NCBI RefSeq assembly: GCF_021952865.1
Contig: NZ_CP040792.1
Span: 1,550,001-1,614,000 of the forward strand
DNA length: 64,000 nt
Origin: Clavibacter californiensis
GTDB lineage: Bacteria > Actinomycetota > Actinomycetes > Actinomycetales > Microbacteriaceae
Direction: 5' to 3'
Within the stretch, counting starts at the first letter, position 1. The number at the start of each line of letters is the position of its first letter. Below are positions 17,359-25,652 of the stretch, one piece after another. The translations under genes were made by a program, and so were the position numbers. The notes beneath the pieces are model-generated. The model saw only the letters and a program-made list of their open reading frames with translations. It had not been told where the DNA came from and made no database searches.

Positions 17359-18145
17359 CAGTGAAGTCCTCCAGTCCCTCGTCCCCGACACCCGGCTCGC
17401 CGGCCGCACGGCCGTCGTCACCGGATCCACCAGCGGCATCGGCGAGGCCATCGCCCGCGTGCTCGCCTCCTCCGGCGCCGAGGTCGTCGTCAGCGGCCGC
17501 GACGTCGATCGCGCCCGTTCCGTCGTCGACGCCATCACCGCGGCGGGCGGCACCGCCCACGCGGTGCCGGCCGACCTCGCGGGGAGCGCCGAGGGGATCC
17601 GGCGGTTCGCCGCGGAGGCCGCCGCCGCTCTCGACGGCCGGGTCGACATCCTCGTCAACAACGCCGGCATCTACCCCGTCGGGCCGACCGCGGCGCTCGG
17701 CGACGACGACCTCGACGCCGTCCTCGCCGTCAACGTCCGAGCGCCCCACGTGCTCGTCGCGGCGCTCGCGCCGGCGATGGCCGAGCGGGGGACCGGTGCG
17801 GTGGTCAACGTCGGATCCTGGATGTCCCGCGTCGGCGTCCCGTTCGGCGCGGCCTACACGGCGTCGAAGGCCGCCGTCGAGCAGATGACCCGCACATGGG
17901 CGGCGGAGTACGGCCCGCGCGGGGTGCGGGTCACCACGGTCGCGCCCGGCGTGACCGCCACGCCCGGCAACGCGTCGGACGCGGCCGTGCTCGACGCCAT
18001 GACGGCGACCACACCCGCGGGCGTCCCGGTGCGCCCCGTCGACGTCGCGTTCGCCGTGCGCTTCCTCGTGTCCGACGAGGCGGCGTTCGTGCACGGCGCG
18101 CTGCTCGACGTCGACGGCGGCATCGGCAGCACGCGCCTCGGCTGA
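17348..18145 (+). CDS. Short-chain dehydrogenase/reductase
   Basis: 265 residues, classical SDR. TGSTSGIGEAIARVL (TGxxxGIG, about residue 25), NNAGIYP, catalytic Ser in VVNVGSWMS, and Tyr-Lys in AAYTASKAAVEQM (YxxxK). These are NAD(P)H-dependent oxidoreductases; substrate unknown. The ATG lies inside a repressor palindrome, with TATCAA (17335-17340) just upstream and no ribosome site, so the mRNA is probably leaderless and the repressor would sit on the transcription start. A terminator hairpin follows at 18170-18201. Confidence 0.92.
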   Translation: MQSNSEVLQSLVPDTRLAGRTAVVTGSTSGIGEAIARVLASSGAEVVVSGRDVDRARSVVDAITAAGGTAHAVPADLAGSAEGIRRFAAEAAAALDGRVDILVNNAGIYPVGPTAALGDDDLDAVLAVNVRAPHVLVAALAPAMAERGTGAVVNVGSWMSRVGVPFGAAYTASKAAVEQMTRTWAAEYGPRGVRVTTVAPGVTATPGNASDAAVLDAMTATTPAGVPVRPVDVAFAVRFLVSDEAAFVHGALLDVDGGIGSTRLG

Positions 18146-18169
18146 CGCACGGCCGCTCCCCGACGCGAT

Positions 18170-18201
18170 GACGCCCGCCCCCGGATCCGGGAGCGGGCGT
18201 C
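18170..18201. terminator. Bidirectional terminator between SDR and TerC genes
   Basis: GACGCCCGC and CCCGGAT pair with ATCCGGG and GCGGGCGTC in one 32-base hairpin, between convergent genes. Confidence 0.65.
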
Positions 18202-18221
18202 GTGGTCGTAGGGGAGGGGCG

Positions 18222-19319
18222 CTAGCGGCGCGGGGCGTCCGCGTCGCTGGTCGCGTCGACGCTGCGGCCGGAGCCGCGCGCCGCGTCGTCGTCCGCGTCG
18301 GCCGGGGCCTTCTCGCCCGCGACGGAGGCAGCGGAATCCGTGCCCTCGACGGCGGACGCGTCGCGCTTCGTCTTCGCGAGGCTGGCGACGGTCGCCACCG
18401 TGATCGTGAGGAGGATGAACGACAGCGAGAACCAGATCGGGATCTCGGGCGCCCACAGCATCGGCTCGCCGCCGTTGATGAAGGGCACCTCGTTCACGTG
18501 CATCGCGTGCAGCACGAGCTTCACCGCGATGAAGCCGAGGATCACCGCGAGGCCCTGCGAGAGGTACACGAGGCGCTCGAGCAGGCCCGAGATCAGGAAG
18601 TACAGCTGGCGGAGGCCGAGCAGCGCGAACGCGTTGGCGGTGAAGACGATGTACGCCTCCTGCGTCAGGCCGAAGATCGCCGGGATGGAGTCGAGCGCGA
18701 ACAGCACGTCGGTGAGGCCGATGGCGAGCATCACCAGGAACATCGGGGTGAAGAGCTTCTTGCCGTCGACGCGGGTCGTCAGCTTGTCGCCGTCGTAGTG
18801 GTCCGAGGTGGGGATGAAGCGGCGGAGAGTGCGGATGAGCTTCGAGTCGGACTCGTCCTCGTCGTGCGTCTCCTTCATCTGCTTGTAGGCCATGACGAGC
18901 AGCAGCGCGCCGAAGAGGTAGAAGACCCAGGAGAAGTTGTCGATGATCGCGGAGCCCATCGCGATGAAGATCCCGCGCATCACGAGCGCTATCGCGATGC
19001 CGACGAGCAGCACCTTCTGCTGGAAGGCCCGCGGCACGGCGAAGCTCGACATGATGATGAGGAAGACGAAGAGGTTGTCGACGCTCAGCGCCTTCTCCGT
19101 CACGTATCCGGCGAAATACTCGCCGCCGAAGGTCCAGTTCGAGAAGACGCCGACGCCGACGCCGAACACGAGCGCGATGACGATGTAGACGACCGACCAG
19201 GTCGCGGACTCCTTGAGCGTCGGCTCGTGCGCCTTCCGCACGTGCGCGAAGAAGTCGAAGACAAGGAGGCCGAGGACGGCCGCGATGGTCGCGGCCCAGA
19301 GCCAGAAGGGGACATCCAT
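18222..19319 (-). CDS. TerC/Alx-family membrane protein, probable Mn2+ exporter
   Basis: 365 residues with about nine hydrophobic segments, typical for TerC/Alx proteins. Family acids are in place: NLFVFLIIMSSF after EKALSVD (residues about 70-85) and LTDVLFALDSIPAIFG (about 210), the two DN/DS-containing helices thought to bind the metal. The C-terminal about 45 residues are disordered and Ala/Asp-rich. Alx/TerC proteins export Mn2+ from the cytosol. The 5' leader carries a yybP-ykoY Mn2+ riboswitch (19369-19475), which strongly supports manganese as the substrate here. CTGGAG at 19330-19335 (complement) is the likely ribosome site. Confidence 0.93.
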   Translation of the reverse strand: MDVPFWLWAATIAAVLGLLVFDFFAHVRKAHEPTLKESATWSVVYIVIALVFGVGVGVFSNWTFGGEYFAGYVTEKALSVDNLFVFLIIMSSFAVPRAFQQKVLLVGIAIALVMRGIFIAMGSAIIDNFSWVFYLFGALLLVMAYKQMKETHDEDESDSKLIRTLRRFIPTSDHYDGDKLTTRVDGKKLFTPMFLVMLAIGLTDVLFALDSIPAIFGLTQEAYIVFTANAFALLGLRQLYFLISGLLERLVYLSQGLAVILGFIAVKLVLHAMHVNEVPFINGGEPMLWAPEIPIWFSLSFILLTITVATVASLAKTKRDASAVEGTDSAASVAGEKAPADADDDAARGSGRSVDATSDADAPRR

Positions 19320-19368
19320 TTCGAGGGTTCTCCAGTACTCGGACCGCTGACGGATCCGGTGGGGTACT

Positions 19369-19475
19369 GAAGGTCTCCTCCACCCCGCGAGCTGCTGCTC
19401 ACGGAACCGGCCGTACGGGTCGGAGTGGTCCGACCGTATTGACGACACGACCGCCGGATGGGAGTACTCCCCTTC
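19369..19475 (-). ncRNA. yybP-ykoY manganese riboswitch aptamer upstream of terC-like gene
   Basis: On the minus strand, GAAGG (19475-19471) closes with CCTTC (19373-19369) as stem P1. Inside, in order, are GGGGAGTACTCCC, TCGTCAATACGG, CCGGTTCC and GGAGGAGACC, matching the conserved loop and stem sequences of the yybP-ykoY family, which senses Mn2+. Downstream, CAGTAC next to P1 can pair with GTACTG immediately before the GGAG ribosome site (19333-19338 with 19364-19369). This suggests translational control: bound metal would free the ribosome site and turn on the exporter. The aptamer call is from recognition of conserved blocks, the switch mechanism is inference. Confidence 0.85.
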
Positions 19476-19561
19476 GAGGGAACACTCTATACGGCCGCAT
19501 GGAGCGCTCCGGACCGCGCGGGCGGATCCCCAGCTGACGCCCGGTCGGGAGCGGAGGCCCG

Positions 19562-19981
19562 CTATTCGAGGAAGAGCAGGACGATCCCCGCGACGGCCGC
19601 CAGGGCGCCGATGCCGATGAGCACGAGCCCGGTCACGCGGAGCGCCCGGCCGTCGAGCTCGGGGGCGTGCGTGCGGACGCGCCACGGGGATCGCGGCGAG
19701 AACCAGACGCGCACGTCGGATCCGGCCGCGAGGTCGTGGGTCTCCGGGGCGTCGGCCGGGGCCTCGTGCACGTCGCCGTCGCCGTCGAACCAGCGGAGGA
19801 CGCGCCCGGGCGCTGCGCCGTCATCGCGCGCGGGCCCCTCCGCGACGAGGCCCTCGGTCGCCGTCCAGCGCCTGCCCAGCAGGCGGATCGACAGTCCGGC
19901 GACGTAGAGCAGGACGCCGGGGACGAGCGCGATCCAGGTGAGGAACTCGATGATGAGCGACGCCGCGGCGAGACCGTCCAT
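19562..19981 (-). CDS. Membrane protein with extracytoplasmic-type insert (DUF3592-like), unknown
   Basis: 139 residues. An N-terminal hydrophobic segment (about 8-33) and a C-terminal one (about 114-137) flank an 80-residue hydrophilic part containing VWFSPRSPWRVRTHAPELDGR. The arrangement resembles DUF3592-type small membrane proteins; I am not sure of the family. No ribosome site or -10 at fixed spacing is obvious before the ATG. It stands between the TerC gene and the metallo-hydrolase gene, all on the minus strand. Confidence 0.72.
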   Translation of the reverse strand: MDGLAAASLIIEFLTWIALVPGVLLYVAGLSIRLLGRRWTATEGLVAEGPARDDGAAPGRVLRWFDGDGDVHEAPADAPETHDLAAGSDVRVWFSPRSPWRVRTHAPELDGRALRVTGLVLIGIGALAAVAGIVLLFLE

Positions 19982-20023
19982 GCCGATGACCCCGCGTCCG
20001 CTCGTCGAGAGCCCGAACAGGGC

Positions 20024-20662
20024 CTAGAGGTCGATGCTATCGCCGGGCTCGAGGGCGTGGAACTCGCCGCCGCCCTGCTCGGTCGCCCACTGCAGGCGGC
20101 CGTTCGATATGGCCTTGCCCGCGGCCGAGAGCACCATCTCGTGCGTGGGGAAGGCCCTGCGGGGCTTGACCGCGAGCACGTAGTCGATGGACTCGCTGAT
20201 CTTCATCCACGGCGCGCCCGCGGGAGCGGCGAGCAGGTCGACCTCGACGCCCTCCGGGATCGTGAACGAGTCGCCCGCGTAGTAGAGCGTGTCGTTGACG
20301 AGCACGCCGAGGTTGTCGACCACGGGGATGGACTCGTGGATCACGGCGTGCGTGCCGCCGAAGAAGCGCAGCGTGAAGGGGCCGGCCTCGATGGTGTCGC
20401 CGGCCTCGACCACGGTCACGTCGAAGTCGGCGACCGCGGCCGCGACCCCGGACGGCGCGTAGATCGGCACGCCCTCGTTCTTGTCGAGGATCCGCTTGAG
20501 CTGCTCCGGGGTCCAGTGGTCCGCGTGCTCGTGCGTGATGACGATCGCGTCCGCGTTCATCGCCTCCGTGATGGGGGTGGTGAAGGAGCCGGGGTCGATG
20601 AAGAGCTTCCGCCCCGACAGTTCCAGGACCAGGGCGGCGTGCTCGAGCTTCGTCAATCGCAT
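20024..20662 (-). CDS. MBL-fold metal-dependent hydrolase (UlaG-like)
   Basis: 212 residues. Metallo-beta-lactamase fold with the signature THEHADHWTPEQL (HxHxDH, about 57-62), FFGGTHAVIH, LYYAGDSF (metal Asp) and a final His in AFPTHEMVLS. N-terminus MRLTKLEHAALVLELSGRK matches UlaG-like/YycJ-like stand-alone hydrolases. Zinc or manganese hydrolase of unknown substrate. I chose the ATG at 20662 because homologous sequence begins there; an open reading continues upstream into the tRNA-Glu promoter region but looks non-coding. No ribosome site is visible. Confidence 0.88.
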   Translation of the reverse strand: MRLTKLEHAALVLELSGRKLFIDPGSFTTPITEAMNADAIVITHEHADHWTPEQLKRILDKNEGVPIYAPSGVAAAVADFDVTVVEAGDTIEAGPFTLRFFGGTHAVIHESIPVVDNLGVLVNDTLYYAGDSFTIPEGVEVDLLAAPAGAPWMKISESIDYVLAVKPRRAFPTHEMVLSAAGKAISNGRLQWATEQGGGEFHALEPGDSIDL

Positions 20663-20831
20663 GAGAGGAGCCAACACCGTCGGAGCGGCCGGGGCAAACC
20701 GGCGCGCGGGGGCGCCCGGACGCGCCCGTCGGGGGCGCGTCATCGGCACGGGATCGGGCGGATCCGGCCCGGTCGGGGCTCGATTTGGTCGGGCTGTGCG
20801 CGCTGTGGCATACTCGACGAGTTGCAAAAAC

Positions 20832-20907
20832 GGCCCCATCGTTTAGCGGCCTAGGACACCGCCCTCTCACGGCGGTAACACCGGTTCGAATCCGGTTGGG
20901 GTCACCA
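20832..20907 (+). tRNA. tRNA-Glu (anticodon CTC), CCA encoded
   Basis: Acceptor GGCCCCA (20832-20838) pairs with TGGGGTC (20897-20903, one G-T pair). The anticodon arm is CCGCC-CTCTCAC-GGCGG, anticodon CTC. T arm ACCGG-TTCGAAT-CCGGT, discriminator A20904, then an encoded CCA (20905-20907). Confidence 0.95.
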
Positions 20908-20918
20908 CCGCATCATCC

Positions 20919-20957
20919 AGCCCGGCTCCTCCTCACGGAGGCGCCGGGCTTTCTTCT
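20919..20957 (+). terminator. Terminator after tRNA-Glu
   Basis: AGCCCGGC and CCTC pair with GGAGG and GCCGGGCT (20919-20950), followed by TTCTTCTT. Confidence 0.85.
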
Positions 20958-20998
20958 TGTCCGTCGGCTCGAGGGGCCGGGTGCACGGCTCCGCCCTG

Positions 20999-21004
20999 TA
21001 GCGT
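20999..21004 (+). promoter_or_regulatory. -10 hexamer TAGCGT, leaderless-type promoter
   Basis: TAGCGT, six bases, then the GTG at 21011. Confidence 0.5.
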
Positions 21005-21010
21005 CGAGGG

Positions 21011-21733
21011 GTGAGTGTGCACCTGGTCGGAGGCGGCCTGTCGGATGACGACACCCCCCTCCTCGCGCGGTTCCTGTCCGAGGCGACGACGAGGGCGACC
21101 GATGCCGCCCGGTTGGAGCCGGCCCGCATCGCCGTGGTCCTCGTGCACGACGGCCTGGGTGCCGAGTGGTTCGACCAGTACGCCGCAGCGCTCCGTGCCG
21201 CGGGCGCGTGCGAGCCGGTCGCGGTGCTGGCGCCGGAGGGCGGATCCATCGAGGTGGCGCAGCTCCAGGACGTGGACGGCATCGTCGTCGGCGGCGGTCT
21301 GACCCCCGCGTACCGCCAGGCGCTCGAGCCGGTCTTCGGCGAGATCCGCCGCCAGGTCACCGCCGGGGTCCCGTACCTCGGCTTCTCCGCGGGCGCCGCG
21401 GTCGCCGCCGAGACCGCCATCGTCGGCGGCTGGCGCATCGGCGACGTCGAGGTCGTGCAGGAGTCCGCGAGCGAGGACCTCGACGAGGTCACGGTGGAGC
21501 AGGGCATCGGCCTCATCGACGTCGCGGTCGACGTGCACGCGGCCCAGTGGGGCACCCTCACGCGGCTCATCGCCGCGACCGAGGCGGGCCTCGTCGAGGG
21601 CGGCGTCGCCATCGACGAGGGCACCGTGCTCGTCGTGGGCGAGGGCCAGCTGGTCGTCGAGGGGCGCGGCAGCGTCTGGTCGGTCATCGGCTCGGAGACG
21701 GGCGTCACCGTCAGCTCCGCCGGCGCCTCCTGA
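21011..21733 (+). CDS. Peptidase S51-like (dipeptidase E/cyanophycinase fold) protein
   Basis: 240 residues. The nucleophile elbow [11 protein letters not shown] (Ser about 129) and the preceding [16 protein letters not shown] match the class I amidotransferase-like S51 serine peptidase group, which contains dipeptidase E and cyanophycinase. His in [14 protein letters not shown] may complete the site. Cytosolic, no signal peptide. Likely a small peptidase; substrate unknown. GTG start fixed by TAGCGT six bases upstream. ung begins ten bases after the stop. Confidence 0.82.
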   Translation: MSVHLVGGGLSDDDTPLLARFLSEATTRATDAARLEPARIAVVLVHDGLGAEWFDQYAAALRAAGACEPVAVLAPEGGSIEVAQLQDVDGIVVGGGLTPAYRQALEPVFGEIRRQVTAGVPYLGFSAGAAVAAETAIVGGWRIGDVEVVQESASEDLDEVTVEQGIGLIDVAVDVHAAQWGTLTRLIAATEAGLVEGGVAIDEGTVLVVGEGQLVVEGRGSVWSVIGSETGVTVSSAGAS

Positions 21734-21743
21734 TCCGCCGCCC

Positions 21744-22430
21744 GTGGCGCTGACCCTGCCCGGGCTCGTCGAGCGCGGCTTCATGGACGCCGGCTGGGTC
21801 GACGTGCTCGAGCCCGTCGCCGGCGACATCGCGCGGATGGGGGAGTGGCTGCGCGCCGAGGTCGCCGCCGGACGCCCCTACCTGCCCGCGGGCGACCGCG
21901 TGCTGCGGGCGTTCCAGCAGCCGCTCGCCGACGTGCGCGTGCTGATCGTCGGGCAGGATCCGTACCCCACGCCCGGCCACCCCGTCGGCCTCTCCTTCTC
22001 GGTCGAGCCCGACGTGCGGCCCGTGCCGCGGAGCCTCGTCAACATCCACCGCGAGCTGCGCGACGACCTCGGGATCCCGACGCCCGAGCACGGCGACCTC
22101 ACCGCGTGGACCCGCAGCGGCGTGCTCCTGCTCAACCGCGTGCTCACCGTGCGGCCGGGCGCGCCCGCCTCGCACCGCGGCAAGGGCTGGGAGGCCGTGA
22201 CGGAGTGCGCGATCCGCGGCCTGGCCGCGCGCGGCGGACCGCTCGTCGCGGTCCTCTGGGGGAAGGACGCGGGATCCCTCGCGCCCCTGCTCGCGCCGGT
22301 GCCGTCGATCACCTCGGTGCACCCGAGCCCACTGTCGGCGTCGCGCGGGTTCTTCGGCTCGAAGCCGTTCAGCCGGGCGGACGCGCTCCTCGCCGAGCAG
22401 GGCGCAGAGCCCGTCGACTGGCGGCTCTGA
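21744..22430 (+). CDS. ung: Uracil-DNA glycosylase, family 1
   Basis: 228 residues. Removes uracil from DNA to start base excision repair. The water-activating motif [17 protein letters not shown] (about 70-87; Asp is catalytic), the uracil-binding Asn in [12 protein letters not shown], and the DNA-intercalation loop [18 protein letters not shown] with the catalytic His are all present. Length is typical. GTG start ten bases after the S51-like gene, with no distinct ribosome site, suggesting co-transcription with it. Confidence 0.96.
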   Translation: MALTLPGLVERGFMDAGWVDVLEPVAGDIARMGEWLRAEVAAGRPYLPAGDRVLRAFQQPLADVRVLIVGQDPYPTPGHPVGLSFSVEPDVRPVPRSLVNIHRELRDDLGIPTPEHGDLTAWTRSGVLLLNRVLTVRPGAPASHRGKGWEAVTECAIRGLAARGGPLVAVLWGKDAGSLAPLLAPVPSITSVHPSPLSASRGFFGSKPFSRADALLAEQGAEPVDWRL

Positions 22431-22471
22431 GCCGGTCCCGCGGGATCCGTCCGCGCGCGCGACCGTCCCCG

Positions 22472-22477
22472 TAGGAT
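22472..22477 (+). promoter_or_regulatory. -10 hexamer TAGGAT, leaderless-type promoter
   Basis: TAGGAT, six bases, then the ATG at 22484; no ribosome site. Confidence 0.5.
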
Positions 22478-22483
22478 CGCGGC

Positions 22484-23173
22484 ATGCTCGAGGAGGAATA
22501 CCAGCGGCGCCGCCGCCTGCCCGCCCACCTCCGGAAGCCCGCGCCGCCGCTTCCCGTGTTCTCCTACGAGATCCGGCGTGCGACGACCGGCGACCTCCCG
22601 GACATCCGCGAGGTCTACAACCACTACGTGATGAACAGCACCGTCACCTTCGACGAGACGCGCATGACGCTCGCCAGGTGGCGCGGCCGGTTCGGCCAGC
22701 TCGAGCGGATGGGGATGCCGTTCCTCGTCGCCGTCTCGCCATCGGGGCAGGTGCTCGGCTACGCGCTCGTCGAGCCCGTCGGCAACCGGCGGTCGTCGCG
22801 GACGACGGTCGAGGACTCGATCTACCTCGGCGCGGCGTCCACCGGCAAGGGCCTCGGCCGCGCGCTCCTGGAGGCGCTCGTGGACGCGTGCCGCGAGGCC
22901 GGGATCCGCGAGGTCATCGCGGTCATCGCCGACCAGGGCGCGGACGCGTCGATCCGGCTGCACGCCTCGCTGGGCTTCACCGAGAGCGGGCGGATGGGCC
23001 GCGTCGGCTGGAAGTTCGGGCGCTGGCTCGGCACCGTCACGATGCAGCTGACGCTCAAGCCGACGGCGCAGCCGGGCCTGTGGGCGCGGACCATGCGGCG
23101 AGCGACGCCTGGCGCTGCCGCTCCTGGTCCCACCACGCCCGCTCCCGCTCCCGCCGCTCCTCCTTCGCGGTGA
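22484..23173 (+). CDS. GNAT acetyltransferase (phosphinothricin acetyltransferase-like)
   Basis: 229 residues. A 27-residue basic head precedes a GNAT domain: YEIRRATTGDLPDIREVYNHYV, STVTFDETRMT, the acetyl-CoA loop IYLGAASTGKGLGRALLEAL (about 112-131; the usual QxxGxG/A reads TGKGLGRA) and IRLHASLGFTESGRMGRVGWKFGRW. The YNHYV...TFDE pattern is typical of PAT/MddA-type N-acetyltransferases acting on small amines such as methionine sulfoximine. The last about 40 residues are Ala/Pro-rich and lie opposite the end of the convergent protease gene (119-base overlap), so that tail is probably a low-constraint extension. Confidence 0.88.
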   Translation: MLEEEYQRRRRLPAHLRKPAPPLPVFSYEIRRATTGDLPDIREVYNHYVMNSTVTFDETRMTLARWRGRFGQLERMGMPFLVAVSPSGQVLGYALVEPVGNRRSSRTTVEDSIYLGAASTGKGLGRALLEALVDACREAGIREVIAVIADQGADASIRLHASLGFTESGRMGRVGWKFGRWLGTVTMQLTLKPTAQPGLWARTMRRATPGAAAPGPTTPAPAPAAPPSR

Positions 23174-24206
23174 GCGGGCGGGGCGCGATCGTCTCCACGC
23201 GGTGACGGCGGGCCCACCAGCCGGTGAGGAGCGCGGATCCCAGCACGACCGCCATCGGCAGCAGCATGAACGGCCCGCCGGTGCCGGCGCTTCGGTCGAA
23301 GCTCTGGGACATCTGGCCGAGGATCACCGTGGGGATGAACAGCAGCGTGTTGTTGAGCGCGTGGATGAGGACGGGCGCCTCGAGGCCGCCCGTGAGCCGC
23401 GCCGAGAGGGTCGCCGACAGGCCGAAGACGAAGTAGTAGGCGATGAGCCACGGGTCCTCGGCGAGGTGCGCGAGGGCGAACAGCGAGCTGGAGACCACCG
23501 CGCCGACGACGAGGGCGACGCGGGTGCTGCGGAACCAGGATCCGACCGAGCGCTGGATGAGGCCGCGGAACCCGTACTCCTCGCCCGCGGACTGGAGCGG
23601 CGTGGTGAGCAGCACGATGGCCAGGTAGAGCCAGACCTCGCCGTCGAAGCGGACCTCGCCCGAGGGGTCGAGCGCGAACGTGACGCCGATGTAGACGAGG
23701 AAGACGGGCACCATCACGAGCGCGACCCGGCCGAGCCAGCGCCAGCGGAACCGGCCGGCGATGGACGACATCGCGCCCATCCGCACGCCGAACAGCCAGC
23801 GCTGCAGGAGCATCGAGACGGGGATCAGGGCGGCGAGCGACAGGTTCGTCGCGAGCAGCACGATCGGCGTCATGGTCGTGAGGGATGCCTCGTCGGACGG
23901 GTCCATCCGGCCGGTGAGGATCTCGATGAGGATGGCTGCCCCGCCGAACACGATGGACAGGCCGAGGAAGGCGACGCCGAACAGCACGAGCGCGAGGATC
24001 CCGCGCCAGGGGCCGCCCGTGTCGCGGAGGCCGTGGTGGTACGGGACGGGCGGGCGCTCGGGGAGCGGCGGGAGCTCGGGCGGGAACGCGCCGGGCATGC
24101 CGGCGGTCGGCGGGACGCCGGGATCGACGGGCGGGGCGACCGGCGGGGCCACCGGCGGGCCGGTGATCGCGGCGGGATCGGGGGCGGTCGGCTCCTGTGC
24201 GCTCAT
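23055..24206 (-). CDS. CPBP-family intramembrane metalloprotease (CAAX/Abi type)
   Basis: 383 residues. A Pro-rich cytoplasmic N-terminus (about 1-70) is followed by about eight hydrophobic segments. Active-site motifs of the CPBP (Rce1-like) family are in order: EEYGFRG (EExxxR), FALAHLAED (FxxxH) and VLIHALNNTLLF (HxxxN). The tail is charged and ends in a Trp/Gln-rich helix. Bacterial members process or protect membrane peptides, some giving bacteriocin immunity; no bacteriocin gene is nearby. TACGGT (24213-24218, complement) is six bases before the ATG. The 3' end overlaps the acetyltransferase gene by 119 bases on the other strand. Confidence 0.9.
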   Translation of the reverse strand: MSAQEPTAPDPAAITGPPVAPPVAPPVDPGVPPTAGMPGAFPPELPPLPERPPVPYHHGLRDTGGPWRGILALVLFGVAFLGLSIVFGGAAILIEILTGRMDPSDEASLTTMTPIVLLATNLSLAALIPVSMLLQRWLFGVRMGAMSSIAGRFRWRWLGRVALVMVPVFLVYIGVTFALDPSGEVRFDGEVWLYLAIVLLTTPLQSAGEEYGFRGLIQRSVGSWFRSTRVALVVGAVVSSSLFALAHLAEDPWLIAYYFVFGLSATLSARLTGGLEAPVLIHALNNTLLFIPTVILGQMSQSFDRSAGTGGPFMLLPMAVVLGSALLTGWWARRHRVETIAPRPLTAKEERRERERAWWDQERQRQASLAAWSAPTGPAAPSA

Positions 24207-24212
24207 GCCGCC

Positions 24213-24218
24213 ACCGTA
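24213..24218 (-). promoter_or_regulatory. -10 hexamer TACGGT of CPBP protease gene
   Basis: TACGGT on the minus strand, GGCGGC, then ATG at 24206; six-base spacing. Confidence 0.5.
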
Positions 24219-24348
24219 CGCGGGCCGACCGTGGGCGCGGATCCCCCCGACGGCGGAGGGCGCGCGGCGGAGGGCGCGCGGCGGACGGCGGAGGACGCCG
24301 GGCGCCGCCGCGCCGCCGCGTACGGTGGATGCGACGAGAGGCGGACCC

Positions 24349-24570
24349 ATGCACGAGGACCAGCACGAGGACCAGGAGCGCGACGAGGCCCGCGACGCCG
24401 ACTTCGCGGAGAAGCGGCACGAGCAGCTGACGACGGCGCCGAAGGCGGTCGAGTCGGATGCGGCACCGCGCATCGACGTCACCGAGCACGACGACGGAGT
24501 GACGCGGATCGACGTGGCGGACACGGCGTCGGTCCGGCCCGGGAAGACGACCCCGGCGCGCGGATCGTGA
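24349..24570 (+). CDS. Small acidic hydrophilic protein, unknown
   Basis: 73 residues, highly charged, no hydrophobic segment: MHEDQHEDQERDEARDADF at the start and a conserved-looking core RIDVTEHDDGVTRIDVADT. GAGAGG about eight bases before the ATG may serve as ribosome site, and TACGGT lies further upstream. The stop overlaps the start of the epimerase gene (GTGA at 24567-24570), which supports real translation. No function can be assigned. Confidence 0.65.
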   Translation: MHEDQHEDQERDEARDADFAEKRHEQLTTAPKAVESDAAPRIDVTEHDDGVTRIDVADTASVRPGKTTPARGS

Positions 24571-25577
24571 GCGACGCGGGCATCGTCACCCGCCCGACGG
24601 GTGCCCCGCGCGACGTGCTCGTGCTCGGCGGCACCGGGTGGATCGGCCGGCTCGTCGCGGAGCGGCTCGCGGCGCGCGGCGATCGGGTGACGTGCCTCGC
24701 GCGCGGCACGGGCGGTTCCGCGCCCGACCTCACGCGGTTCGTGGCGGCCGACCGCGACCTGCCCGACGCGCATGCCGCCGTCGCCGGCACGGACTGGGAC
24801 GAGGTCGTCGACCTCACCTCCTCCGCGGAGCACGCGCGCTCCGCGGTGGCCGCGCTCGCCGATCGCGCCCGGCACTGGACGCAGGTCAGCACCGTCTCCG
24901 TCTACGCGTCCTTCGCGCACCCGGGCGACGACGAGCAGGCGACGCTCGTGGAGCCCGTCGACCTGGAGGAGTACGGGCAGGCGAAGGTCGCGGCCGAGCG
25001 CGCGGTGACCGCGGCGCTCGCCGGACGGCGGATGATCGTGCGGCCCGGCCTGATCGTCGGGCCGGGCGACGACAGCGACCGGTTCGGCTACTGGCCCGCG
25101 CGGTTCGCGCTCGCGGGCGACGGACCCGTCCTCGTGCCCGACGCGACGGGCCGGCACTCCCAGGCGATCGACGCGCGGGACCTCGCCGACCTGGTCGTCG
25201 AGGTCGGCGTGCGCGCCCTCGACGGCGTCGTCGACGCGGTGGGGGAGAGCGTGCCGCTCGCCGACGCGCTGGACCTCGCGGCCGAGGTGGCGGGATCCAC
25301 GGGCGAGCGGGTCGTCGCGACCGATGACCAGCTGGCCGCGGCCGACGTGCGGCACTGGGCGGGCCCGCGATCGCTGCCGCTGTGGCTGCCGAGCGGGGCG
25401 GCCGGGATGCTTGCCCGGAGCGATGCGGGGATCCGCGCCCTCGGCACCGCGCGTCGACCGCTCGCCGAGACGATGCGCGACGTGCTCGCCGACGAGCGGG
25501 AGCGCGGGCTCGACCGGCCGCGCGCATCCGGCCTCACGCGCGACGAGGAGCTCGAGGTCCTCGCGACGGTCCGCTGA
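24567..25577 (+). CDS. NAD-dependent epimerase/dehydratase-like protein
   Basis: 336 residues, extended-SDR Rossmann protein: VLVLGGTGWIGRLVAERLAARG (GGTGWIG, about 17-23), VVDLTSSAEH, TQVSTVSVYASF, a catalytic-type EEYGQAKVAAERA (YxxxK) and RPGLIVGPGDDSDRF. This group includes isoflavone-reductase-like and sugar-nucleotide enzymes; the substrate is unknown. GTG start coupled to the small acidic protein by a four-base overlap. A strong hairpin separates it from the convergent hxlA. Confidence 0.85.
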   Translation: MSDAGIVTRPTGAPRDVLVLGGTGWIGRLVAERLAARGDRVTCLARGTGGSAPDLTRFVAADRDLPDAHAAVAGTDWDEVVDLTSSAEHARSAVAALADRARHWTQVSTVSVYASFAHPGDDEQATLVEPVDLEEYGQAKVAAERAVTAALAGRRMIVRPGLIVGPGDDSDRFGYWPARFALAGDGPVLVPDATGRHSQAIDARDLADLVVEVGVRALDGVVDAVGESVPLADALDLAAEVAGSTGERVVATDDQLAAADVRHWAGPRSLPLWLPSGAAGMLARSDAGIRALGTARRPLAETMRDVLADERERGLDRPRASGLTRDEELEVLATVR

Positions 25578-25595
25578 TGCACGGGCTGCACGCAC

Positions 25596-25636
25596 GAGCG
25601 CCGCGCACCCGTCCGGAGACGGGGTGCGCGGCGCTC
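25596..25636. terminator. Bidirectional terminator between epimerase and hxlA
   Basis: Fifteen-base arms GAGCGCCGCGCACCC / GGGTGCGCGGCGCTC with an inner GTC-CGGA-GAC. Confidence 0.75.
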
Positions 25637-25652
25637 GGGTGATGCGGGTGGA

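Noticed and set aside
20663-20839. N-terminal extension of the MBL-fold hydrolase into the tRNA-Glu region
   Set aside because: The extra about 59 residues are Pro/Arg/Ala-rich, unlike any hydrolase N-terminus, and overlap the tRNA and its promoter.
24240-24330. Tandem GGCGGAGGGCGCGC-like repeats before the small acidic protein gene
   Set aside because: Only short imperfect GC-rich units in an intergenic gap; they could be low-complexity drift and have no clear role.
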